Under the pieces are notes generated by a model. That model searched no databases, was not told the origin of the DNA, and saw only the letters and a list, made by a program, of their open reading frames with translations. Made by a program: the position numbers and the translations under genes. Of a stretch of 54,335 bases of DNA, positions 21,460 through 31,929 are shown piece by piece. The stretch is from Perkinsus olseni. Its lineage: Eukaryota; Perkinsozoa; Perkinsida; Perkinsidae. Position 1 is the first letter of the stretch. Every line of letters begins with the position of its first letter. The stretch is from positions 1 to 54,335 of the forward strand of contig JABANP010000362.1 in the NCBI GenBank assembly GCA_013115135.1, given 5' to 3'.

Positions 21460-21925
21460 GAATCAGTAAGCTTGAAGGAGGGGGAAAAGCGACTTCACAC
21501 TCCCTCCCGTCTTACGTTGTCCATGAACGACGAGAGCGGATAAGCAACAGAAACACAAGCAAATACCCATCGCCCGACCATGGTTCTTATAGAACCAAGA
21601 GGTGGTTGCACCACCTCAGGTCCATTGATAATGAAACCATGTGATGGTAAGGGCAGTAACAGGTAGTTCCTCGGTTTACCTTCAAACTCCTCTGTTACTA
21701 AGGTATTTGTTCCTGAGGGGGGCAGGACCCCCCTCAGGAGCTGAGTGAGGGGGGGGGCGACTACCCCGTTGTATTGTTTAAACATGTCACGGACGAAATT
21801 ATCGGACAAGAAAGCTTTGGGGCATTCTCCATCCCGACGCGCTCATCGCCAATCGTGGAAGCGTAACACGGTTCATCTTGAATCGTCCTGACATCATGCT
21901 GTTGACGACAGGCCGTCATTAAGGA
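21460..21925. other. Repeat-like, no confirmed gene
   Basis: Bases 21465-21555 resemble 25090-25175 (shared words include CTTACGTTG and GAAGCAACAG), so this is a dispersed repeat. A minus-strand 104-codon stretch (21495-21809, around FVRDMFKQYNGVV) is unverified. Runs of G and C surround 21715-21760. Confidence 0.4.
21581..21617. repeat. Two tandem short-loop hairpins
   Basis: TGGTTCT-TAT-AGAACCA at 21581-21597 is followed by GAGGTGGT-TGC-ACCACCTC at 21599-21617. Both are perfect with three-base loops. Confidence 0.75.
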
Positions 21926-21929
21926 CGTC

Positions 21930-22080
21930 AGAGTGGGCCCACACGTTGAGGCCCTGCGCTGTACGATGGTTGAGGGTATGGGAGGAGGTGATGCCGATGA
22001 TGCCCAGCGAGAAGGTCTACACCAAGCTCAATACAATGCCCTCTTTTACATCTTCGAAGACAGCGGAGAAGTTTACAGCG
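21930..22080 (+). pseudogene. 5' fragment of MATFQ-family gene
   Basis: On the plus strand, CACACGTTGAGGCCCTGCGC and the following bases match codons 8 onward of 13806-14876 (HVEALRCM). The matching stretch continues with gaps through a LYH/LYYIFEDSGEVY-like part. It is broken by frame changes. Confidence 0.6.
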
Positions 22081-22136
22081 TTGTGTAGGTTGACCTCAGG
22101 AAGGGTTTTCGAAAAGGTGTACTAGCCATGGTCTGA

Positions 22137-22598
22137 ATGTCTTCCACTAGCACCGAGCGAAGCGAATCGAATTTCTACTATCGACGTGTTTTTCACTTCT
22201 CAGAACGGGCGGGATTATTTTGTACAGTTCCATGCGTAGGAGTGATTCCTCGTGTTCGCAATGTCTCCGATCATCACCAACCTTCTCGGATGTTAGCGTT
22301 TAATCTTCGAGGGCCGTTTCAGTGCTCCGTTCGAGTCTCACGGCCAGTTAAAGTCAAGGTCAGCTCAGCGGTGCAGTCCGTCTACCCCCGCGGTTTTGCA
22401 ACTGAGGACCGGCGATTATCTATTTCATACAAAGAGGCAACACTCATGGATCTGCGCACGAGCAGAAGTCCGGTGTCCTTTTGCCCCGTCATTTCTGAGT
22501 TTCGCTGTCCTCCATTCAAAGCGCCATTGATTCACAGCAGCTTTCAGGCTACTTCTCTTAATCGCATTTGCTGTTGTGCTACACTGAGGCACTCCTGA
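22137..22598 (+). pseudogene. Convergent ORF shared by SSP cassettes
   Basis: A 153-codon open stretch facing the inverted SSP cassette, homologous to 4056-4577 and 8043-8531 (shared words SAVQS, PRGFATEDRRLS, EATLM). The repeated convergent position is consistent across three cassettes. An ATG at 22137 exists in this copy only. Confidence 0.35.
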
Positions 22599-22599
22599 A

Positions 22600-23160
22600 C
22601 TTATATCACTCATTGGCGGCGTAGGCTCTATTGAAGGGGCCGGTTGAATTGGTACTGGGTCGGGCTACTGCTCAGCGCCACAATCAAGATTCGGTGTACT
22701 ACCATCTTAGCAAATCAACAATAGCATGTTCGAGTGAAAGAAAAATATTTGAAGCCATCATGATTCAATAAGCTCAAGCGCAATGAGGTGCTAAGCGCAC
22801 CTGGTACTACCAGGCTGGTAGCGGCGAGCGGCAGGAGCCACAGTATTGTTACCACTGACGAAGTTGTTATGAGAACAAGAATGACAAGGTTACGAAACCT
22901 GGCCCGATAGAGAAAAAGTCTGAAGATATGAGAGCTTTGAAGGATGCGCTCTAGCACTGACCGGATAACGCTCATGACGGCGTCCAAAGACACGGCTCCA
23001 CATCGCGACGAAGATCGTGCTGAGAAAGCAGTACAGAGTGACACTCTGAGAGCTTCAACCCGCCCAGCACCGCGACGGCCTTGTTGTTAGGAAAGAACAA
23101 GCAAGAGTCGTCGTAACGGCGCCGTATAATGCTACAATCAGCATGTGCCAAAACCGGGAT
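22600..23160 (-). repeat. Inverted SSP 3' flank, no gene
   Basis: The minus strand here corresponds to the downstream flank found at 3.9-4.3 kb and 7.7-8.0 kb (shared ACATTCTTGTTCTCATAACA). No open frame is preserved. Confidence 0.5.
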
Positions 23161-23170
23161 GGACGCGCTG

Positions 23171-23522
23171 TGAAATATGAAAGCGAAATTTCATGCTGAA
23201 ATTTCATGAAATTTCATGAAACGCACGCTTGATAACAGTTATTCTGGAGTTACTCCGGGATATGGAACTCTGAACCGACGAGTTACAAGCCGTGATCAAC
23301 TAGCTGTACCAATGGTATTTCACCCGGCTCTAACACCATGGTACTTCCATGATGCTGGTAGACCCTGGAATCATGGTTTCAAGCCAGGTGCACTCGGTCT
23401 GGTTAAGCGCACTGGATAACTGCGCGGGAGATTGTGTTATCGCCCGGGGTGATCGATTTCATCGTTTCAACAGAGCCCACGAAATTTCATGAAATTTCAT
23501 GAAATTTCAAGGCGAAATTTCG
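23171..23522. repeat. Segment bracketed by GAAATTTCAT clusters
   Basis: Tandem copies of the decamer ATGAAATTTC occur at about 23190-23222 and again at about 23480-23512. They bracket about 260 bp that interrupts the SSP 3' flank of the inverted cassette, which is absent from the other cassettes at that place. It looks like a small inserted element with direct-repeat ends. Confidence 0.55.
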
Positions 23523-23793
23523 GGGCTCGTGCCCTGCGGGCACATGCTGGCTACAATTCATAATGAGATGCTTGCATGTACTGCAGATGTCCTTGCGACT
23601 ATGCTCAGCGTCACAGCACAGACTAGGCCGAGAGGCAGAATTGTACTTGCGTACACCGCGAGGAAAGGATATGCCAAACAGATCAACTGGGTGACCTATA
23701 GAGAACATAGCACTACGGAGTTTGACTTTACAATACTCACGGCGGAGACATCACAGCAATGACGGCGACAGCATCGCATCAATGTGATAAGAA

Positions 23794-24519
23794 TCATACC
23801 GAAGAGAGAGTTAGGCGTTCCCCTTCGACCTCAGTGTAGGCCGTTGTCGAAGTAACATAAGCCATGGTCATGAAATCGTTCGGCCACAGTTCTATATCGC
23901 AAACAGTCAACAATTCATCCCTGAACTGATCGTGAAACCCGATCTCCTCTGGTTGGAGAACGTATTGGGACAAAAAGACGCTACGTTCGTCGGGCACGAA
24001 GAGAAGGATGGCAGTGACCTCAGAATCTCCACACTTCACCGTCATCTCCACTTCTTCAAACTCGGAGACATAGACTTCGATCTCTGAGCCATAATAGGTA
24101 GAGCGGTACGGAATGAGGAAGCTGTTGTCAACTCTCTGGAAGCTCAGTCTCTCATTTCCCAAGGAACTTATCAGGGACTTCTCATCGGAGGCGAAGCTGA
24201 GGTTGAGGAGGTCACCATCGAGAATTACGAGCTCAGGGCAGCGTTCCCTCATCAGATCGAGCAGGTTGCTTCCGGGACTTGAGTCCTCGTCGATGATGTA
24301 CTCATGTGCGCCAGCCCCAGGACGTAAAGAATACGGCCCGGCGCGGAAGGTTCTATCGGCCAGGCACCTGTATATCACATTCACAGTGCCGTCCTCGTTG
24401 ATATAGATCAGTATGCCACCAGAATCTACGTCGAATAGAGCAAAATACTTGCCTAAGGGATCAGTTGCCTCTGCGACAAACAGGAGGGCTGAAATGAGCA
24501 ACGACAGGATGAAAGGCAT
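23794..24519 (-). CDS. Small secreted protein (SSP family), 241 aa
   Basis: A complete gene on the minus strand from ATG 24519. The signal peptide (MPFILSLLISALLFVA) ends near EATDPLGKYF. The four family cysteines are present (IYRC, RERC, VKCG, VCDIEL), with the ending ERLTLSSV. It is about as diverged from each plus-strand copy as they are from each other. The inverted cassette keeps the upstream 29-base element (24571-24599) at the usual distance and part of the 3' flank. No other copy in the window is on this strand. Confidence 0.85.
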   Translation of the reverse strand: MPFILSLLISALLFVAEATDPLGKYFALFDVDSGGILIYINEDGTVNVIYRCLADRTFRAGPYSLRPGAGAHEYIIDEDSSPGSNLLDLMRERCPELVILDGDLLNLSFASDEKSLISSLGNERLSFQRVDNSFLIPYRSTYYGSEIEVYVSEFEEVEMTVKCGDSEVTAILLFVPDERSVFLSQYVLQPEEIGFHDQFRDELLTVCDIELWPNDFMTMAYVTSTTAYTEVEGERLTLSSV

Positions 24520-24570
24520 ATGAGAAAGATGAGGCCGTAGAGAAGCTGCCAGTTAAATTGGAAACATCGT

Positions 24571-24599
24571 ATGTCACTGTGGAGGCGAAAGGATCTATG
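24571..24599 (-). promoter_or_regulatory. Conserved SSP proximal element
   Basis: On the minus strand CATAGATCCTTTCGCC is followed by CACAGTGACAT, 52 bases before the ATG at 24519. Confidence 0.5.
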
Positions 24600-24849
24600 A
24601 AGGGAATCGATGTAGGGATATCGATGTAGGAAACAACGCCATGTGATACTTGGGCTATGGGGATAGCTAGCAATGCTATCGCAGCGTCACTGATAAAATA
24701 GCTGAGCACGCGCGCGCTAGATCGGGACAGTCTCATGGATGAGCATATGGTTGAACAACCGAAAGAGAGGGTATAGCTTCGAGTGGGAAGCATTGAGAGC
24801 GTCTATCGGGTCCAGAACAGGGCGCCGCCTAGCCGCTGTGACTGCCCCA

Positions 24850-25340
24850 GGCGCACGTGGCGTCCGAGAGTTGGTCGCTAGAGTCCTTCACTAATTTTTG
24901 GCGAATAGTATTCGCCGAATACTGTGGCTCAAAGTGGTTGGCAACAGCTCAACGCGCGGTGGTAGGCAATAAAACTCTCATGCCGCGAATGTTATATGCG
25001 CTCCCGCCATAGGAGTCCCACGGTGGACTGAAGAAGCTAACTGTTACTCACTATGCGCCAATACGTGCATAGCTGATTCCCCGCGAGAGGGTGAGCTTGG
25101 AGGTAACGGCAGATGCGACTTTACACTCCTTCTCGCCTTACGTTGACTATAAGCAACAACGGAGAAGCAACAGCTACTGTAGTCGACGCTCGTTGTCAAC
25201 GAGTCGTTGATCTTCAGGATATCTTCAAACACCGTAAATTTATTGAATTTCTCGCTTGCGCCTTGACAGGTTCGTTCGGGGAGCGGCTCACACTTGCAAA
25301 CCTTCAACTGATTAGTCCAGCGTTCCTGGATTACAAATAG
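24850..25340. other. Repeat-like, no gene
   Basis: This contains the copy (25090-25175) of the dispersed repeat at 21465-21555. I see no other feature. Confidence 0.4.
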
Positions 25341-25341
25341 A

Positions 25342-25440
25342 TTGAAAAATTACGACTTAACAGTTAAGTCTCAACTCTTGCGCGAGTTAACAAAGTCAAA
25401 TATGCAGCCTTGCACCGGCGCTGAGGGAGCTTCCGAGAAC
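25342..25440 (+). repeat. Direct repeat A (left)
   Basis: The block (TTAACAGTTAAGTCTCAACT onward to GGCGCTGAGGGAG) recurs in the same orientation at 26930-27012. Together with repeat B it brackets the ORF at 25854-26744. Confidence 0.75.
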
Positions 25441-25626
25441 TAATTGAAAAAGAAAGAGTCGAAGGAGATTATCTCCTAATGATAGGCTAACTGAACCGGG
25501 AAAAGGCAACTTGATTGGCGGAATTTTCGGGTCCTGGAGATGATGCTTGTCGACAGAAGAGAATAGCTTCTTGACAATTTATCTGATTACACTGCATGTC
25601 AATGCGACAGAAAGTCTCCAACTGTT

Positions 25627-25775
25627 GTTAACCATCGGGAAACTCAAGTCAATGGTTTAGTGGAATCCTGAGATTCTGCCAATAATAACACTGAATCAGT
25701 GTCAGTGTCACTGATAAAATCATCAACTAGCGTCAGGCTAAGCTTAGGAGCCATAGTTGTGCACTTGCACAACTA
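25627..25775 (+). repeat. Direct repeat B (left)
   Basis: About 130-150 bp starting GTTAACCATCGGGAAACTCA and ending near GTGCACTTGCACAACTAC, repeated at 26738-26870 in the same orientation. This copy has about 20 extra bases (AATCAGTGTCAGTGTCACTG), a small local duplication. Confidence 0.85.
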
Positions 25776-25853
25776 CATCTCCCTCCCCTAAGAGACGGAA
25801 GCGTACAGTAACAATAAAAACAATAAAAAGAGGCTAAGAAGTGGAATCATCAT

Positions 25854-26744
25854 TTACAAGAACAGTATTATCATCGTCATCATCGTCATCATCGATATTA
25901 AAGCGAGCGTCTCTGAGCACCTTAGCTTCACCTCATACGTAAGGACAGGATCGAACGATAAAAGAGGAAACACTGCTTTGAGTCGTTTTCTTCTCTTCAC
26001 AGGACAAAAGTAACTATCACTGATAAAAAGCTTACTGCTACTAAGAAAAAGCTTATTCTGCTTAACACCTTCTGACATCACAGTAGTAGCAATACAATGG
26101 CACTCATGCTGATAAAAAGTATGAACAATGGGATCAGCAAGAACAGCAAAGGTCGGTTTATCAGGCAAGGATAATAGTACTGAATCGAAATTAATACCGT
26201 CTCTACTCTCAGGATGAATAACTTTAAAAAGTTTGGGTTCAACATTATCAACATGACCCATAATAGTACCACTATCATCATCGTCCATAGTTCCCATTGC
26301 ATCTTTGTCGCAAACCAGATTATCACATTCGCAATCCTCGGATACCAGATGTACAACTTGTTCAGAGCCAATCTTGCCAATACTGGTCACAGTGAACGGT
26401 GTCGAGTCAGCAATAGAAGCAGCAGCAGTGGTAGTTATAATAACATCATCCGCAGGTCTTTCCTGGGAACCCATCTTATCGCGCACATCCTTAATGGAAA
26501 CGCTGACAGAACGATACATTTGGGGGCGAGTATTTTCAATACTCTCCATATAATCGCACCAAGTCAATATATCAGCAACAGACTTCTTCTTATCAGTAAG
26601 CATCTCTTCGCACTTGTCAGCAAATTCTTCATCCGTAACATATCGTAGAAGGTAAACGTTCTCTACACCAAAAGCTTGAGCAATCTCCAAGCCGACAGGG
26701 TTCACCGAGGATTCGGAAGACGGGTTCTCCACCATGTTAACCAT
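25854..26744 (-). CDS. A+T-rich ORF, 297 aa, unknown, inside direct repeats
   Basis: A single open frame on the minus strand. The first ATG (26744) lies inside repeat B' and reads MVNMVENPSS; the second ATG gives MVENPSS. Composition is acidic in the N-terminal two thirds (EFADKCEEMLTDKKKS, DDDDSG) and basic then hydrophobic at the end (PVKRRKRLKA, then a run of M/T/I). The frame is visibly A+T-richer, with ATA, AAA and AAT use unlike the flanking genes, which suggests a foreign origin. Cysteine pairs occur (CECDNLVC, HECHC) without a recognised zinc-finger spacing. No family was recognised. Nested repeats imply it was inserted or captured as a unit. Confidence 0.55.
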   Translation of the reverse strand: MVNMVENPSSESSVNPVGLEIAQAFGVENVYLLRYVTDEEFADKCEEMLTDKKKSVADILTWCDYMESIENTRPQMYRSVSVSIKDVRDKMGSQERPADDVIITTTAAASIADSTPFTVTSIGKIGSEQVVHLVSEDCECDNLVCDKDAMGTMDDDDSGTIMGHVDNVEPKLFKVIHPESRDGINFDSVLLSLPDKPTFAVLADPIVHTFYQHECHCIATTVMSEGVKQNKLFLSSSKLFISDSYFCPVKRRKRLKAVFPLLSFDPVLTYEVKLRCSETLALISMMTMMTMIILFL

Positions 26745-26870
26745 CGGGAAACTCAAGTCAATGGTTTAGTGGAATCCTGAGATTCTGCCAATAATAACAC
26801 TGATAAAATCATCAACTAGCGTCAGGCTAAGCTTAAGAGCCATAGTTGTGCACTTGCACAACTACAACTG
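26738..26870 (+). repeat. Direct repeat B' (right)
   Basis: Second copy of repeat B, lacking the 20-base insertion. It supplies the start codon region of the ORF on the other strand. Confidence 0.85.
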
Positions 26871-26929
26871 TGCACATTGGCAAGAGTCTAACTAAGCCGG
26901 AACCGGCGTAGGACTATAAACTCACACAC

Positions 26930-27012
26930 ACGACTCAACAGTTAAGTCTTAACTCTTGCGCGAGTTAACAACGTCAAATATGTAGCTTGCAGCGGCGCTG
27001 AGGGAGTCACAG
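26930..27012 (+). repeat. Direct repeat A' (right)
   Basis: Second copy of repeat A, same orientation (TCAACAGTTAAGTCTTAACT onward). The order is A, B, ORF, B', A'. Confidence 0.75.
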
Positions 27013-27116
27013 AGGACAAATCTTCTCCGGTGAACGGAACATCTAGCGCTTAAAGCGCTGCGCTTTTGTGACCAAAACTTTTCCTTCTGTCATACAGAGA
27101 TGCGTGAGTAACCTCA

Positions 27117-30110
27117 CGTACGCACTTTCCGCCCACAGCTCCCGGGCAACGACTTAAATGGGCTAGTCTCTCGCGGTCTGCCCTCACTGGCAAGCCTCCA
27201 TCATACATCGATCAGTTGGCCGCGCGCTCAACTGATGAAGCTGAGGACGGATTGCAACTCCGCTTCTCACGCAAGAATTGCGGCCGAGAGTTGCGACTGT
27301 CAACGGTCGGCAGGTAACTTCATCGGAACCTTCGAGACGAGTCCCTGAGAACTCCAGGCAAAGGAAGAGTTTTCAGACAGTGCCAGCGTGACGGTGGTAC
27401 GAGGACGTAGTACGTGCTTGCTCGTCCGATGCAGTCGTTCTCCGAGAGGTCGGATCCGGCCCGGATCATCCGGGTATTAGCATTGAACAACGTATTGGTA
27501 CTATGATGATACACGGTTGTTTCCTGGAAGGTGCCTTTTCGAAGCCTAGAGCGAACACTTGGTGTCTTAGAATTTTTCTTCTAGATACTCTACGTAGGCG
27601 TCTTAGCAGGCGAGGGCAATCATTGGATGTTTTCGTCTGTCATCGCTGGGTGAGGAAGCTCTAGGTTACTTGACCATAGCATATCGTCGAAGAGGGCACC
27701 TGAATCGAGAATCTCGTGAAGGGGTTCCAAGTCTTGGCTGATCGACGATTCGAAATATTTTCGCTCATTCTCGTTCGAGTCGATGCGTCCGTTCTGTCTG
27801 GTTTCTGGTAAGCAGGGCTTGAAAAGTGCTGTCCGCATCATGAGTCAAATTCATGCGAATAATAATCAAATCCCCGTACTGCTATCGACGGAGTCACAGT
27901 GAGAAAGCTGGCAATTCCTAGACTGTCTACCGCTTCTCCAGGTTGTAGCGATAATAGTCCATGGCATTACGTTTCAGCTAGAGGGAGACTACTCGTATCG
28001 ATGTAGTACAAGTCGGAATTAAGATTCTTGATTCAAGAATTGCATGCAACAATGGATACTTTCGGATCTCGGGTTGGAGAGTTATTCTAACGAATCGTCG
28101 ATTCGGAATCGACCATAACCGTGCAAAATTGAGAATGATTGAATCATTCTTGATTGAATCATTATGATTCGTCATCATTGGTTTGTATAAATTCTTTATC
28201 CTGCTGATGATCCGTCTTCCCGTTGAATGAAATATACTGTATCGTCTGAGCAGATTGCTTTTCAGACTATCGCAAATTCGGGCACTCTTCGTAGCTTCAT
28301 CTTTTCTGTCCGGCCACCTTCGAGAGTCTCGAATCGGGACGGAGCGCAACTGGCAGAGGAAGATGATTAAGCTGGCAACTGCCGGCGTGAAAGAGCACTG
28401 CGGCTCTCTCACAGCAAGTCAGGGCGAGATTCTCGCCGCGAGAACGGTTCTCGGAGTCTCCGAGTGGGAGAACCTGCTCAACAACAGCTCTAAAAGCATC
28501 GTGGGATACTTCCTTCGGCAGGGTGAGATAGGCAAAACAATAGGTCACTCGTGACGAAATAGAGGTTGACTATAAACCGGCTCAGCTCCCTTCGGCTCGG
28601 TCGACAGTCACGTGGCAAGTTTCGTGACTCCAGTTAGCTACTGTTATCTACACGAGGATGCCGACGAGCTCTCCAAGCTCTTGTGCCACTTGCCCCACCC
28701 CTTGTTCGCTGAGGCCGCATGAGAAAATCCACAGTGGACTCGCTGAGTAAGAGTGCGCGATATGTTTTCAAACGTGTTTCTCTTCATGACTGTCCTCAGA
28801 CTCGCACTAAGCCGCATACATTCCACTGCGCTGATGAGTTGGAGGCTGACGCTGCATCCTTCCACAGTACCGACGTAACTTCTTACAGCACTACATTAAT
28901 GCTGCTTATCAACTACTTATCAAGTTCAGCACGATTATCGTATTACGGACCATGTCGTATTACAAGAAGGCAAAACCACGAAGACAACCTGCGACAAAGG
29001 CTGGTGGCAAGCTCACAAACTAGAGGAGAGTGGTATATCTCTCGTTTAAGTATCTTGCTATATCCAGTTGTAACTTTCATCAGGAACACTCAGTCTCAGC
29101 GCCCGGCGCTGAGCGCCGCAAACGAATGAGGAACGCATAAGTAGCGCAAATCACCCGCGTGTATTGCATGGTCTTCTTCCCGACCCTTTTTCAGGCTGGA
29201 GGTCAGCAAGATTGAGGTCCAGCCCGAGGACTCCTCGCCGAGAAGTTGGAGAGTTTACGCTCTACACTGTAGCATCATGTGTAACACACGATGCGATCAA
29301 AAGCTTCACGTCAGCGTCAACGTCGTCGTGAACTTCTGCGTTCATGACGCTCACCAAGCGGCTCTTTCGGCATGCAGAGAAAAACTACCTGGAGTTCGAA
29401 ACGGTGAAAGCAAGGATGAGTACATGCATCCCAAGCCTTTCTGTAGGTCGTTGACAACGACTCGTTATTATCACTTGTCAAAGAACACACGAGACAACGC
29501 CCCCGAACGACATAATGGCCCGAAAAGATCAAGAGTACCGTGACTACTCCAGGCGTAGTCTGATTCGGTGCGTGAGAGCGCCAAATTTCATCTATATTTC
29601 TCCATTCTACACTATAGCTTTCCTTTCAGCAGGAACGGCACGCATGGATTTTTCGCTGAGGCAGCGTTTTCAGATAACCAGATTGACGTGAGAAGGCAAA
29701 CAGATGGGGCTGTCGAAGCGTCGGCTACTGCTATTGACGTTGAAGGCCGAGAACAGCAAGATACGGAAAGGTTATAGAGCCAAGTCGAACGATTGCCAAG
29801 CCAGCACGGATGATCCACCCGGCGAATTGGGAAGATTGAGGCATGATAATATCATGATGATATCAGGATTTGTAATGAGCGAACAGACTGATCGGAACAG
29901 TGGAGGAGTGTACAGCAATGAGTAAGTCATCAGTAAGTTTCAGCAAGTCGAAGTATCTTTCCGGATCTCAGCCGGTTGACTGGATATGCGTAGACTCTTG
30001 TGCCAGCATACCGAAAATTTCGGTATGCTATTTCGGTCCGAAATAGACTGGTTCTGAGCGAGCACTTTATACTGCGCATCCATCTGTATCAATTCGGCTG
30101 TTAAGGGCAC
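27117..30110 (+). repeat. Diverged segmental duplication, copy 1
   Basis: Blocks at 27117-27345, 27560-27785, 29058-29190, 29320-29405 and 29630-29930 match, in the same order and orientation, blocks at 35157-35420, 35490-35735, 36047-36175, 37550-37640 and 37905-38160. The unit is about 3 kb and the copies start about 8 kb apart. Divergence and indels are substantial. In between, each copy carries different coding remnants. A mobile element or endogenised virus-like element is possible but not shown. Confidence 0.75.
28255..28554 (+). pseudogene. Coding remnant in duplicated element
   Basis: A 99-codon open stretch. Its later part (KLATAGVKEHCGSL, then EWENLLNNSSKSIVGYFLRQ) has protein-like composition. 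No family was recognised. It is present only in copy 1 of the duplicated element. A tiny basic ORF (MSYYKKAKPRRQPATKAGG) follows at about 28952. Confidence 0.35.
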
Positions 30111-30243
30111 CTCTACGTGGCCGGGCCACGGTGGCCCACTGGGTCAGGCCCAGTCAAGGTGCTGAAGTTAACAACCTCACTCATTCTGTCGACAAAAGGC
30201 TGGAAAAAATTTTTATCACATGTGGTGGACATATTAAAGCATG

Positions 30244-30305
30244 ACCCTATCATAGGGTATCATAGGTTACTCTATATCACGCATAGGGTCCCTATGCGTG
30301 ATATA
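30244..30305. repeat. Two perfect single-base-loop hairpins
   Basis: ACCCTAT-C-ATAGGGT at 30244-30258 is followed by arms 30273-30288 and 30290-30305 (16 bp, one T between). Both contain the word CATAGGG. Confidence 0.85.
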
Positions 30306-30695
30306 TAGTAGCAGGTTCCTTTTAGCTGTTTTTGTTGCGTTGACTATCAAAATGGGACAGCACGCGATGGGTCTGTTCTCTCTGTATACGCTCAGCTTCC
30401 TGTCGAACCATCGTCATTCGGTGTAGTCTCACCGGACTTCTTTTCTTGACCATTCTCCATTGTCTGCGCACCACGTGTAGTGTACTTGAAGAACTCAATA
30501 GGGTAACTCGAGAGGAGATAGTAATGTTAGTAACAGCGAAAGACATACAGAGACAAATTGTGTGAGCTTAAGTAGGAAGGACTCCCTCAGGGTGAAAGGA
30601 CCAAAAATTGATCTGGGCGGTCCCATTTAGCTCCACTCGCGGAGATTGGGCCGTCTTAGTACCAGCTCGAGATTTCACCAATAGATAGGACATCG

Positions 30696-30730
30696 AGCAT
30701 GAATACTCTAGCTGCTAGAGTATTCATGCT
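30696..30730. repeat. 17-bp-arm perfect palindrome
   Basis: Arms 30696-30712 and 30714-30730 are perfect reverse complements with a single T between them, followed by the small palindrome CTAGAGTCTAG. Confidence 0.85.
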
Positions 30731-31636
30731 AGAGTCTAGCATATACAGTAGCAATCACATCATATTTGGTCGACCGATAGCTGGTGGCGACGACGTCCTG
30801 AAAACAAGTCCACCTAGAGTTGACGATTAGTTCACACGCGACGCTCCTTGAGATCTCGCACCCTTTCTAGGGCGCCCAAAGGGAGTGCTGGCAGGATAAG
30901 TTACTCCGGCAGTGCTCGAGCCCACTGGCCTCCAAGGTGGGGACGAAGAGTTCCCTTAAATGGCTCGGAAGGCCACGGAGATGCCCGAAACACTTGTCGG
31001 CGACAAGTTGTCGCTGTCGTCAATGACGACTCGTCATCAACAGGCCTTACGTAGCTGAGATTCTCAGCTACTGGGCAGATGCGTGCTGACAGTTCTGGGA
31101 AACCGATACAGAGGTTGAGAGTGCGAGCAGTGTGTCACGCACTGTGTGTGTTTGTTTGCTGTGATATGCTTGTTATTCATCAGTGTCAGAGCTGGCAACC
31201 AGGCAGTGGCCTGCGCTCACTATCAACCACAAGTTGGTGGCTCCCGCTGTTTGATAGTCCCATGCTACTAAGTAGCAGCTACCTGCACGCTAGCGAACTT
31301 CGCGATTGATCGCGCAAACCTTTGCGCGCTTTTAGCCCCTACGTGGTAATTGCACTCGCACAGATCCTCCTGCTGCGGGATTGCCATCATAACTTTCTGC
31401 AGTGTTCGTTTGTCACACGACGTGTGACTTACAAGATTCTGACACCCATCCAATCGATTCTGCCACCCCTCCCTTCCCCACCGTAGGGTTCATGATTCGC
31501 CACGTGCCGTCAGTGAGCACCGCACGTGACTCATACGCGCAAGCTGATTCAGCTTTGTGAAATCCCAGCTTATAACCGACTGGCCTTTGCCTAATGCCTA
31601 GAAGCAACTATCACACTTGAACTATATTCTTGGACC

Positions 31637-31927
31637 ATGAAGCCATTGCTCATTCTGACTATTCTGCTCATCATTATTGTAACGGTTGGTGCCCTAGACG
31701 CTGATTCTGCCGCTGACGGTATGAACGAGCCCTCCCACACCATGGCGGATATCATAGCCCAGGCCCACCACAAGCTCATCAACAAATCCGGAAATCTGTC
31801 TAGCCACGAGGACAAGCCGGAGGAGCCTGTGTGCATTTCTTGCATTGCTTGCCTTCCGCAGTTCGTGAATCCCCTTTGTTGGCCTGTCTTTGTTCAATGC
31901 GGGGTGGATTGCGACTGCTGTGATTAA
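31637..31927 (+). CDS. Secreted 8-cysteine peptide, 96 aa
   Basis: ATG 31637 starts a strong signal peptide (MKPLLILTILLIIIVTVGA). It is followed by an acidic, cysteine-free pro-region (about residues 20-62, DADSAADGMNEPSHTMADII onward) and a cysteine-rich end with eight cysteines in about 31 residues (CISCIAC, CWP, QCGVDCDCC). The prepropeptide layout resembles secreted toxin-like, defensin-like or effector peptides, and the even number of cysteines allows four disulfides. No named family was recognised. It is a single exon with no close copy in the window. Confidence 0.7.
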   Translation: MKPLLILTILLIIIVTVGALDADSAADGMNEPSHTMADIIAQAHHKLINKSGNLSSHEDKPEEPVCISCIACLPQFVNPLCWPVFVQCGVDCDCCD

Positions 31928-31929
31928 CT

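Larger units (their letters stand above)
30117..31620. other. Hairpin-rich non-coding stretch
   Basis: No gene is supported. The stretch contains hairpins at 30244-30258, 30273-30305, 30696-30730, about 31049-31069 (GTAGCTGAGA, one T, TCTCAGCTAC) and a CGCGCAAA/TTTGCGCG pair near 31310-31330. Confidence 0.5.

Noticed and set aside
26214..26648. 144-codon plus-strand ORF
   Set aside because: It is antisense of the longer minus-strand ORF and its composition is Asn/Ile/Ser-rich, as expected from reversed A+T-rich codons.
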